From: Puccinellia tenuiflora
Lineage: Eukaryota > Streptophyta > Magnoliopsida > Poales > Poaceae
Assembly: GCA_012064385.1 (NCBI GenBank)
Contig: QRDG01001892.1
Location: 124,001 to 188,000, forward strand
DNA length: 64,000 nt
Direction: 5' to 3'
The position numbers were made by a program, and so were the translations under genes. The notes below the pieces were generated by a model. It did not search any database. It had not been told where the DNA came from and saw only the letters and a list, made by a program, of their open reading frames with translations. Position 1 is the first letter of the stretch; each line of letters starts with the position of its first letter. Positions 9,679 through 22,617 of this stretch are shown here, piece by piece.

Positions 9679-10810
9679 CAGTGGCGGAGCCAGCAATTGA
9701 ACTGAGCCGGGTCGAACAAATAAGCTCTAAAAAAAATTTAGACAGAAAAGTAAGTGTATTCAACACAAATAAGGTTCAAACTGATTCAATTTCATATTTC
9801 ATCAAGCACAACTACAAACTGACTACAAAGAACAAAATAGTGGTACATTTTGATAAGATAGTATCATACCACTAAGTTCAATCCATGTTGGCAAATGATA
9901 TATACACAAATGAGGATTCACTAGGATTGACTCCCCATATGTAAAGGTCCATAACAAAGAAGACCTTGAATATGCTATCAGCTTCTCAGATTACAAAAGT
10001 AAATAAGGAAATTGGCTATCTTTATAGCCTAATTGAAACGCTGAACTAAAATGCAGTTATATAAATCAAGAGGTTATCACAACTTTCTTCCACAACCTAC
10101 TGAAATAATTCATGCAACAGCTTCTACTCATAGTTCCACGAACCTTTGATAAATCATATGCTGCGTTGTAGAATTCAGAAATATAAATAAGAGGAGCAAC
10201 ATCTAACTAAAGAACTAGAACCTGAACGCTATCAAATGCACACCAAACTAGAGATCACTAATCGATTAAGCATCAGAGCTCATGGATCAGAACGAGCTCA
10301 CAGACTCACAGTGAAAGACAGTGAGCGCGGGAGGGCGAAACCGGAAACCTGAACTCGGGCAGGCGGCGAGCTGCGGCAAGGCGGCGAGCAGGCGGCGAGC
10401 TGCGGCAACTCGGGCAGGCGGCGAGCTGTGCAGGGGCGACCGGGCGAGGTGCGGGCGCGGGCGCAGGCGCGGGCGCAGGCGCGGCGAGCTGCGGCCGCGG
10501 GCGCGGGCGAGCAGCTGCAGCCTGCAAGGCGCGGGCGCGGGCGAGCTGCTGCGGCCTGCGGGGCGTGGCCGGGCGAGCTGCGGGCGAGCAGCTGCAAGGC
10601 GCGGGCGAGCAGCCGCGGGGCGTGGACGGGCGCGGCGGCGGAAGCAGTGTCGCGGGCGGAGGATTGGGTAGGGTTTGACACTTTTTTTTTCGTGTCTGGG
10701 ATGCGTATAAGTATACCGATTCGGCCGGCCTGACTATACCTATTTTTTTTTTTGCCAAAAGTGAGCCGGGTCGATCGACCAGCCTCGACCCCCTGCTGGC
10801 TCCGCCACTG
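9679..10810. mobile_element. Non-autonomous hAT element with perfect 8-bp target duplication
   Basis: The ends are a perfect 17-bp inverted repeat (CAGTGGCGGAGCCAGCA ... TGCTGGCTCCGCCACTG). It is flanked by the identical 8-bp duplication CGTGTACG at 9671-9678 and 10811-10818, diagnostic of hAT transposition. The 1132-bp body has no transposase. Its left 600 bp is AT-rich. Positions 10320-10660 are an extreme GC island of GGCGAGCTGCGG and GCGGGCGCGG repeats that opens long alanine-, arginine- and proline-rich frames on both strands, best read as low complexity. It must have been moved by a transposase encoded elsewhere. Confidence 0.9.
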
Positions 10811-10818
10811 CGTGTACG

Positions 10819-12430
10819 TCCGTCCTGGAGACACGGACACCACGCGGTTTCGTGCCACGGCCGGCCAAACGTGGGCCCTATTACAGTAATATTATTTTTT
10901 CTGAGTCTCCCTTCGGCCCTTCCTAGTAGATACTAGAAAAACAGAGTATATATATATACTCCTAGGCATGTAATATTTATTTGATATATATATATACTAG
11001 AAAAAACAGAGTATATATGAATTTGTCTCAAGGGTTACTCTCTTAACTAGTACAACTAATTAATATACAGTATATCGCAATAGTTAATATACATTAGAAA
11101 TCATGTCGAATGTCGATGGCCGGCAGAAGAAGAAACTTTCAAGCAACTAACTGGGGGAAAGCACTCTCTCTTGTTGTGCACCACTACTATGCTCGGATGA
11201 CTTCTGACTAGGCTTATGGACGGTGCCACGTAGCGCTAAATATAGCACTCCTAGCTGCCTGTAGGCATGCTGAATCAACCTAGAGCAGAAGCATCAGATA
11301 CGCTCTCGCCGTACCTCCGAAACCCATGTTCTCACACGAGGAGTCGAGGAGAAACATAAAAGCAAAAGCGAACGACTCCTAGCTAAGCTAAGAGGAACGG
11401 ACGCCGGCCATTTGTCCATTGGCCATATACATATATACATGAGATCGACCTCCAAAAAACAGGAATATATAGCAGCGCAATTTGTCCAACTAGCCTACGT
11501 AATCGCAGGAATTCACGACTGACATGAAACGAGCATCGCATATCTCGTAAACAGAGTGAGATTTGGCTGCTTCCAATCGGTGGGTGGATTAAAACAAGGG
11601 CACGTTCTCGTGTTAGGCACTTGTTAATGCAGCGCCTAAATCCAAGGTTGTACTTCTTTGCCTTGGGTGATGGGAACAAGACAGAAGAAGCAAAAAAAAA
11701 AAAAACTTTGGATAAACATGTTTATCTGGTTATAAACATGTTTATTATTGCATGTTTCCGTTCATCATGTTGTATAGTGCATCTAGTATGTTCCAATTAC
11801 ACATGATGATAGTTGATTTAATCACGACTTATTTTATGAAATTATTCACAAACGTGCTTAGTTATGTAACAATTACTTTATCCTTACAGATTGTTAAAGT
11901 CGGACATTTTTTGGGAGAATGTGTTAAATATTGCACACATGTATAAATTATATGTCTAGATTTTCATGTATATACTTTTTCCCATATATAATTTTTGAGG
12001 TTTTGTAGAAATTTACTGATCGAAGTCACACCTAAAAGTTAACATGAGGAAGTTTTTTTTTTTGACAGCAATAGTACTCCTACTAAATGAAATCAATATA
12101 TAAAATGGAAAAAAAGGAAGAAGAAAAAAGCGAGGGAGGCAAGAGGCAGCGGCACCATAAAAGCGGAGGAAACCGTGGGGGGAAGACAGAATCCCAAAAC
12201 TTGAGACGAGGTCGGAGCGAGGAAAAGGGGGACGGAATCACGGAAGGGGACGCGGCGACGGCGAGAGAGAGAGAGAGGGTCCATGGCCATGTGGAAGAAG
12301 CCATGGGCGTGGGCGTCCTGACACCTGCCCACCTCGCCCCCGCCTCCCCACGCCCACGGCCACGCCCCGAGCGCCGGTTGCCCGTGGCCGCCGCAATGCG
12401 CCTCAAAACCCCCATCTTTGTTGATCCGGC
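10819..12430. other. Intergenic sequence upstream of the LPA1-like gene
   Basis: There is a small duplication of ATACTAGAAAAA.CAGAGTATATAT (about 10930 and 10990). AT-rich sequence without genes follows to about 12080, then a purine-rich stretch on the plus strand (12100-12290) typical of a grass 5' leader or core promoter. No clear TATA box could be assigned. Confidence 0.45.
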
Positions 12431-12502
12431 TCGCGCGTGAGGCGGCCGCCTGCTCCGCTTGACCCGGCCGCCTGCTGCTGCCCGGTCTTGCCCAACCCAG
12501 CC

Positions 12503-15500
12503 ATGGCGGCCGCGCCGCCCAAGCTGCTCTACATTGCCGTCGCCGACGGCGGGGGCCGCCGGGCGTTCCGGTACACGCGCCCCGTGCTGCAGAGCACCTT
12601 CCAGCTCATGGGCTGCAAGGCGCGCCACGCCTTCAAGGTCCGCCCACCACCCCCTCTCCCCCCTATTGCTCCTCTCTGATCTTGATCCCGACGACGGAGA
12701 CCGGCGTCCACCGCCCGCGCCTCCGGTTCGAATCTCTCGCCTGATCTGGCGACAGGACAGGAGGCTCACGCTATTTAGATTTTCATTATGCGGTAGATCC
12801 TTCATGGATAGCGTATGCATAGCATAGTTTTTTTTTTTCCTCTCTCTGATGCTTGTGCTTGAATTGCTTGTTCTTGGTTCAGAAGATGATGATAGTAGTA
12901 GTTAGGCATGCCTTGCATAGTGTTTGGCAGCAGTGTGGTTTAAGATGGAGGGCAACGATTTTCACATGGGAAGGTGACAACTCTTCTACCACCTATCGAT
13001 GAGCATACCATGTTCCTGGCTCAACCCAAACTCCCTCGGCCCCGGGTCGTCAGTTCACTGCCATGGATGGATTGGACATGAACTCTCGTGTCCTTTTCGC
13101 GGTCTGTTGGCCGGGGACGTTCGCTGCTGCAGCCAAAAGATTGGATCTGATTCGGATGCCCCAAAACACGCCGTTCCTTTTCCAAGCTATTGTTCTTGTT
13201 GCAGACTGAAATTGTCTCCTGGTGATGCTTTGCTTGCGGGTCATTATCGTCACACACTGTCATGCAACTGTTCCCCTTTTGCTATGGCGAGTGGGAATCG
13301 CGATTCCTTTCTTAACTTCAGTATGCTATGATGAAAAAGACAGCACCATGTTATGACGATGCAGACATTTACGCTTTGGCTTGCAGGATTTTTGTGCTCG
13401 GGAACTGTGGTTCGATGGTCTACCGTTCTCGTCCGTATCTTGGAATTGACTTGAGCTTGTAGTGGGTTTTCACTTGACATGCTTTGTTTTATTCTGATTC
13501 GGTCATGGCTGTTTGACATATTCCCTTTTTCGTGACGGTCTATTTAGGCAAGCTGTACAGTCATTAACTTTTGATGCACACTGTTATAGTGACCGCACGA
13601 GTGTATTCTTTTCTCTTGATGTTTTACAACGTTCTTTTCATCCCTTGTTGGCACCATCAGATTAGCAAGAGAGTGTTCAGTATGATGAAGGGTGAATTCT
13701 TGGATGCATCAAAGTCAGAAAATGCCTCTAACCTTGCCATTGGGGAAGATTCTGAGATGCTGAACCCAGAAAATCCAGACGCAAGCGGTAGCAGCGTGCC
13801 ATTTGAGTTGTACAAGACCCAGACAACGATTATAGTTTCAAGAGAGAAGTTTCTGAATGTTGCGTGCGATGCGCTCTCTGCATATAAGTATGTTGGACCA
13901 AATCAGAAGGCTGACTTGCTTCTTGCTTGCAGGTATTACCCCGTCTCTACCTCTGAATCCATACAAATTAGAAGCAATATAGCACACATATTTCATCTTC
14001 TATATATAATTTGCATCTCCTACTCATCTTTTATTTCACAACAGAACATTCTGAAAGTGCTTTGTTAAAGTTGAATGGTTCCCCTGGGAAAAGAGGAAAA
14101 AATATTCTTATGACCGCAGTGCATGCATTATGCTCCATTGGTCCAATAAAAGATGCATCAATCTACCACATCATTCAATCATAACCACAGAGTACCTACC
14201 TCAGAGAATTGAGTAACAACTTATTTTGCAACTCTGCCTTTTCCGATTGTTCTGATCAGAATTAAGGAGAGAAAGGAATCGGTGACTGTACTGTTATGTG
14301 GGACAAGCGGATGCGGCAAGTCGACACTATCATCTTTGTTGGTATGTTTATTATCTGATGATATAAGGGTCTCGTCCATTTCTGAATGAGTGTTATGTCG
14401 GTTACCCGTTAGTTTGTTACATTTAGAAGCATTTATTAATAGCAAGTGTCTGCAAAACAAATACTGATTTATAGTGCTTTAATTCCTTTCCAGTTCCATC
14501 GTGTGTCTTGTTCGTTTTAAAAGATTGCATCATAAATCAAAACAGATGAATGATGCTGACTCGTCAGTCTGTTTGTTCTTACCAGGGTAGTAGATTGGGC
14601 ATCACGACAGTAGTTTCAACTGATTCAATACGCCATATGATGAGGAGCTTTGCCGATGAAAAGCAAAATCCTCTTCTCTATGCGTCAACCTACCATGCAG
14701 GCGAATACTTGGACCCTGTTGCAGTTTCTCAGTCAAAGGCAAAACGCCAGGCAAAGAAGCTTGCAACGGTTTCTCATCCTAACACCAATGAAGGGAAAGA
14801 TGACACCAATGTTAAATCTCACAATGGAGCCTCAGAATTACCTCCTAGAACTGAGTTGATTGGCAACAAGCAGATGGCAATAGAAGGGTTCAAGGCGCAA
14901 AGCGAGATGGTTATCGACAGCCTAGACAGATTAATTACGTCCTGGGAAGAGCAGAAACAGTCTGTTATTGTCGAAGGAGTTCATTTAAGCCTCAATTTTG
15001 TGGTACGTACTAGTCAAGAAATAACATGGATCTTCCATTACAATGTTCTTCGTTCTTGCATCCTTTACTTTGTATATTCTTTTGCACTCCAAAGAACTAA
15101 GGTGTTATATTTTCAATATCCATAGATGGGGCTAATGAAGAAACATCCTTCCATAATACCATTTATGGTATATATTACAAATGAGGAGAAACACATGGAA
15201 CGATTTGCTGTACGCGCAAAGTACATGACATTGGACCCAGCAAAGAATAGATATATCAAATATATTCGGAATATCAGGGCTATCCAGGAATACCTTTGCC
15301 ACCGAGCAGACAAGCATCTGGTTCCCAAGATTAACAATACTAATGTTGACCAGAGTGTGGCGGCCATACATGCCACCGTTTTCAGCTGCCTTCGCCGGCG
15401 AGAAGCCGGGGAGCAGCTGTATGATGTCAACACAAACACTGTTTTTCTAGTGGATGAGGAATACAGGAACCAGCGCGCAGCTAACTCTATGGGTTCCAAG

Positions 15501-16513
15501 GGCATGTTCCAGTTCATTCAAAGAAAGGGGTCTTCGAGGAATCTGATGGCTCTCCTTAACCCTGATGGCTCAGTCACTAAGGCTTGGCACGTAGATTCAA
15601 CTGACAGTAATGGTAATGGTATTACAAGCAGTGATAGATCAGTCAGAAATCCTATGGTTAACCCATCACAAATCGGGAAGGCAGAGTCAGTTAATCTCCG
15701 ATTTGGTTCTTTCGGGATCAGCGCGTGGCTGAGTGATACAGGTGGCACCAGCCATACTGGGAGTGTAGATGACCTGAAGGCTGATGGCATCGACACAGGC
15801 AGTAGATACTTCTCCTCATGCTGCAGTTCACCAAAGATGTCAGACTGCGCTTCCAAAGAGGTACGTATTGACCCTATGATCTTTTTATTATTATATATGG
15901 CAGTAATACGTTCTGTTTTTATCAGTAGATTGCTGGTGCTATACATTCCAATCTAACGAACGCTCTCTGACCTTTTTCAGCACATGGAGGATTATTCAGT
16001 CTATGGTAGTGAAGAAGATGCTGATGATCCACCAGATGCTGAAACTGATGAAGATCTAACTGACGAAGAAAGAGATGTTCACGAGGTAGTGGCTACGTTA
16101 TCCAGCAACTTTCCTAGCTGGATTTATTTCTATTGTGGTAGCAAGCACTTTATTGCAGTAATGCCGGTTGGCCCCATATATATCTAGACGCTAAACGCTT
16201 GTCTGCATCAACTGATTCCTTGCAGATCGAAGCGGGCTCCGTCGATGAGCACTCCACCAAGTCGGACGAGGAATACGATGACTTGGCCATGCAGGACGTG
16301 ATGGAGAATGGGGACTGCTCTGACGACGACGACGACGACGAGCAAGTTATGGGGTCCGGCGCCAGCAGCTCGCGAGCCCTGGACGAGAGCATCCTGATGG
16401 CAGCAGCTGACGGCAGTGACGCCCTGTCGGAGGGCAGGTACCACCATAGCAACTTGGACCTCTTCTTCAAGATGTCCAACGAGGTGGCCGCAAAGGAGAT
16501 GCCGTGCGCATAA
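12503..16513 (+). CDS. LPA1: LPA1-like P-loop protein (2-phosphoglycerate kinase family), seven coding exons
   Basis: Hand model: 12503-12637, 13661-13932, 14260-14341, 14586-15002, 15126-15860, 15981-16085, 16226-16513. All introns are GT-AG and the phases close to 677 residues. The N-terminus (PKLLYIAVADGG...LMGCKARHAFKISKRVF) and the Walker A loop GTSGCGKST (residues 150-158) mark the plant family related to archaeal 2-phosphoglycerate kinase. The rice member LOW PHYTIC ACID 1 is needed for normal seed phytate. After the kinase core come HATVFSCLRRRE and GMFQFIQRKGSSRNLMALLNPDGS, both of which I associate with this family from memory. An acidic tail (DEDLTDEERD, a run of six D) follows. 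It is tail-to-tail with the Pumilio gene. Whether it is the LPA1 orthologue or a paralogue needs a tree, and the enzyme activity in plants is inferred from homology. Confidence 0.88.
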
Positions 16514-17868
16514 ACGCTCTCGATCTTGACCAATCCATGGGAAGAAAACTTGGTGCTTTGCCGGCAGTGGACACCGGTTGCTGTACCCATATCGTGTTTT
16601 GACTTGTTAGATAGGGCCTGATGCTTGTCTAAGCTTACAGATATATAGGAACATGGGGCTTTGCCCTTTTGATGAAACTGGAATAATGAAGTGTTGAAAA
16701 TTGCATTTGCAATTGCACAATTAATCCCTGCTCCCCTGGTTTCCAAATTTTTTGACGGGACTGGTTTCCAAATTTCAGTTGTGCAAGAGCAAATACGTTG
16801 ATTTTACCCGTGACACAAGATCGATGATGTTTGATCATCATCTCGTGGTTGTAAATTTGTAGAGCAGCCAAATACATCATACTAATTTTTTTTGTGTTCC
16901 GCCAAAAAACAAGTTTTTTTTGTATTCATTAGGAAAAAGCTTGGCTATGTAGGAATTAGGATCGCAATTTCAAGTCCACACTCCAAACCTAAACAGATTT
17001 CATATGGCTTAAAGTTTGTTTCCATTGCAGGAAAAACGGAGCATTCTTATGATGAGAAGAAATCCTATGAAAATACTTTATAATCAAAGAGGCCCTAAAC
17101 TTGTATGAAATTGGCATTCAAGAATGCCCTGTGGAGAAACTGAGGATACAAAGAAATAACTGTCGTGGAGATACTATTAGGATAGTACAAATGGCTACAC
17201 AGTTCACGACAATCATTACCGATCGGAGGGAGTAGAAAAAATTCATTCACTACTTAGCTCCGGTATGGATTGTATGCATCCCTATGAAAAGAAGTGCAGC
17301 TGACTCAGTGCACCTCGAAAGAAATCAGTGCAGATAGATCAAATAATACATTATCACACAAAAATATGAAATGATAAAGAGCAGCACATGACAGAGGAAA
17401 AAAACATTGCTACATTTAGAGCTGCGTGAAGCCATTTGATAGACAGACATGCATTTGATTTCTGCAGAAACGTCAGTAAACCTTTACAGACATGGAAACC
17501 TTAATTAGATACAGTGATGAAACCCAAGGCAAGAGGATCTACATATGTCCTTGCTTCCCATCATGATCTACCCTCCTAAATATTCCACCTAATCGCTTTC
17601 CACACTTCGCCTTTCTCCTTATATATATATCTTACTCGAAGAGGGAAAAAAGGTACAAATATACAACTTCTCTCCTTTTAGTAGGACAAGCAAAATCTCT
17701 TCTCTTCTCTTCCTTCTTTTTATTATTCCCAGAGGCCCCCTCCTTTATTTACATCAAAGGATTCCCGAGCTTTAAACTTTCTCCGACGGTGCTGGACAGG
17801 ACTACTGGTAAGGCTAGCCTCGCTATCTGTCTGTACAGGTGGTGTTATTCTGTCAAACTAACCCTTCA
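16514..17868. other. Shared 3' region between convergent genes, with a Stowaway remnant
   Basis: This is the convergent intergenic stretch holding the 3' untranslated regions of the LPA1-like and Pumilio genes. CGATCGGAGGGAG followed by TA (ending 17233) is the right end of a Stowaway MITE whose left end is missing. Nothing else was recognised. Confidence 0.55.
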
Positions 17869-20800
17869 TCAGTCCCTGAGAGCCTGCGATGAGACCCCTC
17901 CACGCCTCTCTGAAACGTGGAAAAAGAAAATTTGACACGGTAAGCAAAGACGACTGTGACCAGGAAACACATAGGGAAGGGAGAAGGATGCCCTAGGGGA
18001 TTTTGAATTTGGTTACCTCCTGCGGCAATAAGCTTCTCGACCCGGGCAACAATATGCTTCCCGTAGGTATATCTCTTCAGTGCATTGAGGTGGACCTTGA
18101 TACGCGAAAGGATCAGCTCACGGTTATGGTCATCGCAGGTCTCCAGAACCTTTTGCACTACATAGTTAGCAAACTGGTCTTTCATCATTGCCTGGAAAAC
18201 AAAGTTACACGTGAGAACAATTCGAGAAATGCCCAAAATTCAAGCTTAGAGTAACAGATATAGGGTAACCCCGCATTGCATCTTCAGAAAATAGACGAGG
18301 AAAACAGTTTCATATGTATAGAATGTAAATGACGTACATAAAATTCAACAGCCATAACCACACATCAGAACTAAATACATGATGAAATACATGATGTAGT
18401 CGTACTCGATAGATATACATAGCATGTTTTGCAACAAAGAATCAGTACAATTAGACAACTGGTTGGAAAACACACCTGTAATGGCTCATTCTCATCGGTA
18501 GTGCCAAGCATCTCATCAATTAGAATCTGGCGCTCATCACGAGAACCAAAAGAAAGACACTTCTCAACAACGTTGGAAGCGAATTTCTGTTGGCTCATCT
18601 TCACGATCTGTCCGGCGAGTTGCCTAATTATAGAAGTACGTTCTTCTGGTTTCCCATGTTGCAAGACATGCTATAAAAAAAGAAACATAAAGATCTTTGT
18701 GTAAGTGGGATTACAGGACATATGAAGCAGAAGAGAATGGTTAGCTTATACAGCAATACAAGAAAATGGTAAACAGAAAATCGTATGTACCTAATATCAT
18801 AATTTTTTTTTTTGAACAATCCTAATATCATACATGAGAATGATATAAAAGAATACTACAGCTAGCAACCTAATAAATTTAGTGGTAGTTGAACAGAAAG
18901 TATGAATAAAACAGTAACATAAAAAAAGATGATAAAAACTACTTCCAACGATATATAAAAAAGAGAAGGCGCATGTACATAATGAGTAACTGACAACTTG
19001 GTAACAGATAAACACCCATCCCTCCCATTAATCTAATAGGGGCAAGTGAATTAATGTTTCAACGACAAATATCTAACAAGCAAATGAATAAGCATCCACC
19101 TGGATAACATAGTTGCCATACTGGTCTTGTGTCAAGGGAACCACAGACTGCATGATCTCTTCCATCATGGCACTTTGCGTGCTTTCATCATCACAGTGCT
19201 CCAAGACTCGCTGCAATCAGAAGTATAAATTTAGTAAATTGTAAATGGAATACATCCATTAAAACCAGATATAGGTTCGTATAGCACCTGAATAACACGG
19301 CAACCATATGGATGGGTGGAAAGGTCAACCACATGCCCATAAAAAGCAGAAATAATAAACTGTATCCTTTCTTGAGGGATGCATTCTATGCACTTCTGGA
19401 TCACATGGTTGCCATTTTGATCACGGACACATTTCATGATAGTTCCGTCAAGCTCCAAAGCCATTTGTGTTTGTTGTTCCACTTCAACCACTTCTAAAGC
19501 CTACAGCAGAATAGAAAATTAGTAAGACTCCTTAGATACAAGTGGTTGACAAATCAACAGCTCGCTTGTAAACTGATTAGGAGGGCATACCTTCTGAATC
19601 ACACGGCAACCATACATTTGAAGACTCAGCGTTAATACATAACCTTTCAGTAGGCTTGCCAATTGCTTCTGTTGTGCTTCAGTCCCGTATTCAAAGAACT
19701 GCCAAGATCAAGTAGTCAATATCAAGTTGAGAAGTCTTATATAATAAGATAATTTCAGAAATAAATAATGAAATCTAATTTGGTCAATAATTTCAGAACT
19801 GCCAAGATAAAGTAGTCAAGGTTGTCCACCTTCTGTATAACATAATTTCCGAAAACATCAGTCATCAAAGTTCGTGCTTGGGGAAGGATTTCTGGAAAAA
19901 TCATGTTCTTCTCTTCTGTCGAAGCTGTTTCAAGTTTCTGCTGTATAAAGCGACTTCCGTACTGGTCCGAGCTGCAGCGAAAGAAATCATATTGGAATCC
20001 CATGTAAACACAGCAACTCTACTCTGTTTAAATGCAGGAAGTAATACCTGAACTCGACCACATGACCTACAATGTCTAGCAGCTCAAAAGATCGGGTCTT
20101 ATTGGTCTTGAATTCCTCCAGCAGAGAAGACCCATAACCATTATCTATTAGACCATTCTCTGAAGTCCATGATCCCATAGTTCCTCCAGTGGTGTTCCTC
20201 GCCATGGATGGATTACGTGTTAGCCTATCTCCTTGCCTGGCATGGCCCTGGGGAGATGAGACATAAGGGCTAGATGTTGGACTTGATAAATATGCCATAT
20301 CCATGCCATATGCTGGTTCACTGCCATAAAGTGTCGGGCTAAGACCACCAGACTTCCCCAAGTATGGCATTCCATACTGTAGCTTCTGCTGAGCAAGTAA
20401 CGATGCAAGATAAGCCTTCTGATATCCAGTAGTATCGAGATGGCCTGAACCAGAAAAGTTACTTCCTCGGAAAGGACTCATGTTTGCAGCTGCACCAAGG
20501 GGAGAGTTGGGGTTTGCCTGCATGTAAGACGCATACACTGGGTCCATTGCTTGGCCCTGAAAACCAACCCCACCTTGATTTGAAATAAGGTTGACATATT
20601 CACCATCTGGACACGACAGGAAAACACTAGTCAGGAACAATGGAAATCAAGGTAGAAGGGGACCAGGGGGCAGAGGGGGAGAGGGGGAGAGTACCAGTAT
20701 TCAGGTGGTTGTTCAGCATGGATGAACCAGAACTTCGTGAATTAGCCCTTGTATGTCGCCCAGATACATCAATGTTTAAGTTATCACCATTCAGGTTCTG

Positions 20801-22617
20801 GTAGAGATACGCAGATCCAGTCGGGCTCAACAAAGATCCCTTCTTGTGGGCATTACCATGTGGTGATTGTGTAGGAAAATTGTTCTTGCTTTCAGCTGCC
20901 AGTTTGCCCATATTTGAATTATTTATGTTGCTGCCACCATTTGGAAAAGCTGCATACTCAAGGGCATTCATTGGCTCTTCATCGGCACTGTGAACTAAAT
21001 TCTGCTGTGAAAATTTTCTATGCTCCTTTGGAGCATTAAAGAGCACATCTCTTTGATCAGCAAAGTTCTGGTAAATATGATTTTGCACATCAGTTTCTAA
21101 GTTGGTCATCCTGTTCCCCGAGAGGTTTAAATTGGACATAGCAGATAGAGCTGCTGCAGTGTCAGAACCATCATGATTATGAGAAGCAACACCAGCATTC
21201 TTATCAGCTTTTACCATCCTAACTCCCACCGGAGGAAGGCAAGGGCTTGGAATTCTCTGAATCAACTGAGGATCAGGAGTGGTGTTTCTTGAGATCGAGG
21301 AGCCTACTGCAGAAGAAAATGTATGGGACATTGAAGAACCCAAACTCTGGACCCTGACAAGACTGGGTGAAGCTGATCCAGACCGAAAGCCATTCATGGA
21401 TTCTGGCCTACCCGGTAGTGGCACATTTGATGAATCAGAGGATCTAATTGAATTTGCGCTCTCAAATGCATTCCGGCTATTAGAGCGTGAAAGATTAATT
21501 GGATTTGGGCTCTCGAAAGCATTCCGGCTATTAGAGCGTGAAAGATTAATTGGATTTGGGCTCTCGAAAGCATTCCGGCTACTAGAGCGTGAAAGATGCC
21601 CGGCTTTAGAACCAGGACGGCTAATATTCTCCTGTCACAGAAACAATTCCAAGTGAGAAAAACAAACAAACATGAACCTACATGGTACAGTAGAAATAAA
21701 TGTGATGCATTAGAAGTGGCCATCAGTATATATATGTGGAAAGTTTCACAATGTATTAAAATACACTCACCCTTCCATGCATCAAATTAAAGGTATGAAC
21801 ATAATAAGTGTTGACTTGTGAGAAATCATTTACTTGTAATCTAATTAAACTACACAGGCAGTTTTAGTTCCATTCATATAAAGCATTTACTTGTAATGAA
21901 ACTGATTGCTGCACTTATACTTCAAATCACAGAAAAAGTAAAAAAAGGCAACGAGGAAATATTTTCAACCTGCAGGGCGTCCGCAAAGCTCTTGCGCCGG
22001 GACCCGATGCCATCGACATCAGACAGCCCCATAAGCCCATCAGCGCCATGCCCAAGCCACTCCGACGACTGCTCGCGCGCGAACCCATTCCTCTCACTCC
22101 TGCCCATCCTATCGTTCACCAGAAACTCTGATCCATTGCCCTCGCGCGCTCCCGGCTGCACCGAGAACAGAGAGCTCCCGCCGGGGGCCTCCGAGGGCCT
22201 CCTCCTCCTGTCCCCGACGCCACCGGAGACGGCCTGGAACCTCTGCGCGGCGCGCCAGTCCTCCTTGGACACCATGGGCACGGGCAGCCTCGGGTTGAGG
22301 TGCTCGTTGTTGTAGTAGTACTGCAGGTACGCCGGGTGAGACAGTATCTCCTCCTCGGAGAGCATGTCGCCGCCGCCAACACCGCCGTTGAGGGCGTCGA
22401 GATGGGCCGGGGGCGCCGCGGCGGAGGAGGAGGAGAAGAGCGAGGCGGTGGCGCGGGCAGCGCCCTGCACGGTGGGGGGCGCGCTCCCGCTGCGGTACAT
22501 GCTGAGCTCCTCGGCGGAGGCGGAGGCGCCGCCGCCGTGGTGGTTCTGGTCCATGAGCACGGCCTGGAGGTCGCGCTCCAGGTCCTCGAAGGTGGGGCCC
22601 GCCGGAGACGGAGCCAT
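17869..22617 (-). CDS. PUM: Pumilio/PUF RNA-binding protein, ten coding exons
   Basis: Exons, reading leftward: 22617-21970, 21631-20695, 20606-20048, 19971-19830, 19698-19591, 19500-19288, 19210-19100, 18670-18476, 18191-18017, 17909-17869. All are GT-AG, with closing phases, and encode 1042 residues, near the size of the Arabidopsis APUM1-4 group. The C-terminal third has eight PUF helical repeats, seen as repeated QYGSRFIQQ, VFGNYVIQK, MYGCRVIQK, QNGNHVIQK, PYGCRVIQ, QYGNYVIQ, KFASNVVEK and QFANYVVQK, ending AAGERR. The long Ser/Asn-rich N-terminus matches plant Pumilios. PUF proteins bind 3'-UTR UGUA-type sites and repress or destabilise mRNA in the cytoplasm. Odd points are a 51-bp in-frame triplication in exon 2 and a duplicated splice acceptor in intron 4. 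Confidence 0.93.
21443..21595 (-). repeat. In-frame 51-bp triplication inside Pumilio exon 2
   Basis: Three successive 17-codon units start with LSRS[SN]SRNAFES (residues about 229-279). The first two end in PNPIN and the third in ANSIR. The period is exactly 51 bp, so the frame is kept. It lies in the disordered N-terminal half, outside the PUF repeats. Confidence 0.9.

Noticed and set aside
10298..10858. 186-codon frame, rich in alanine, proline and arginine
   Set aside because: It crosses the hAT terminal repeat and target duplication and depends on the GC-rich low-complexity island; equally long frames exist on the other strand.
12083..12820. 245-codon minus-strand frame opposite LPA1 exon 1
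   Set aside because: It is a GC-bias shadow of the leader and first exon of the plus-strand gene.
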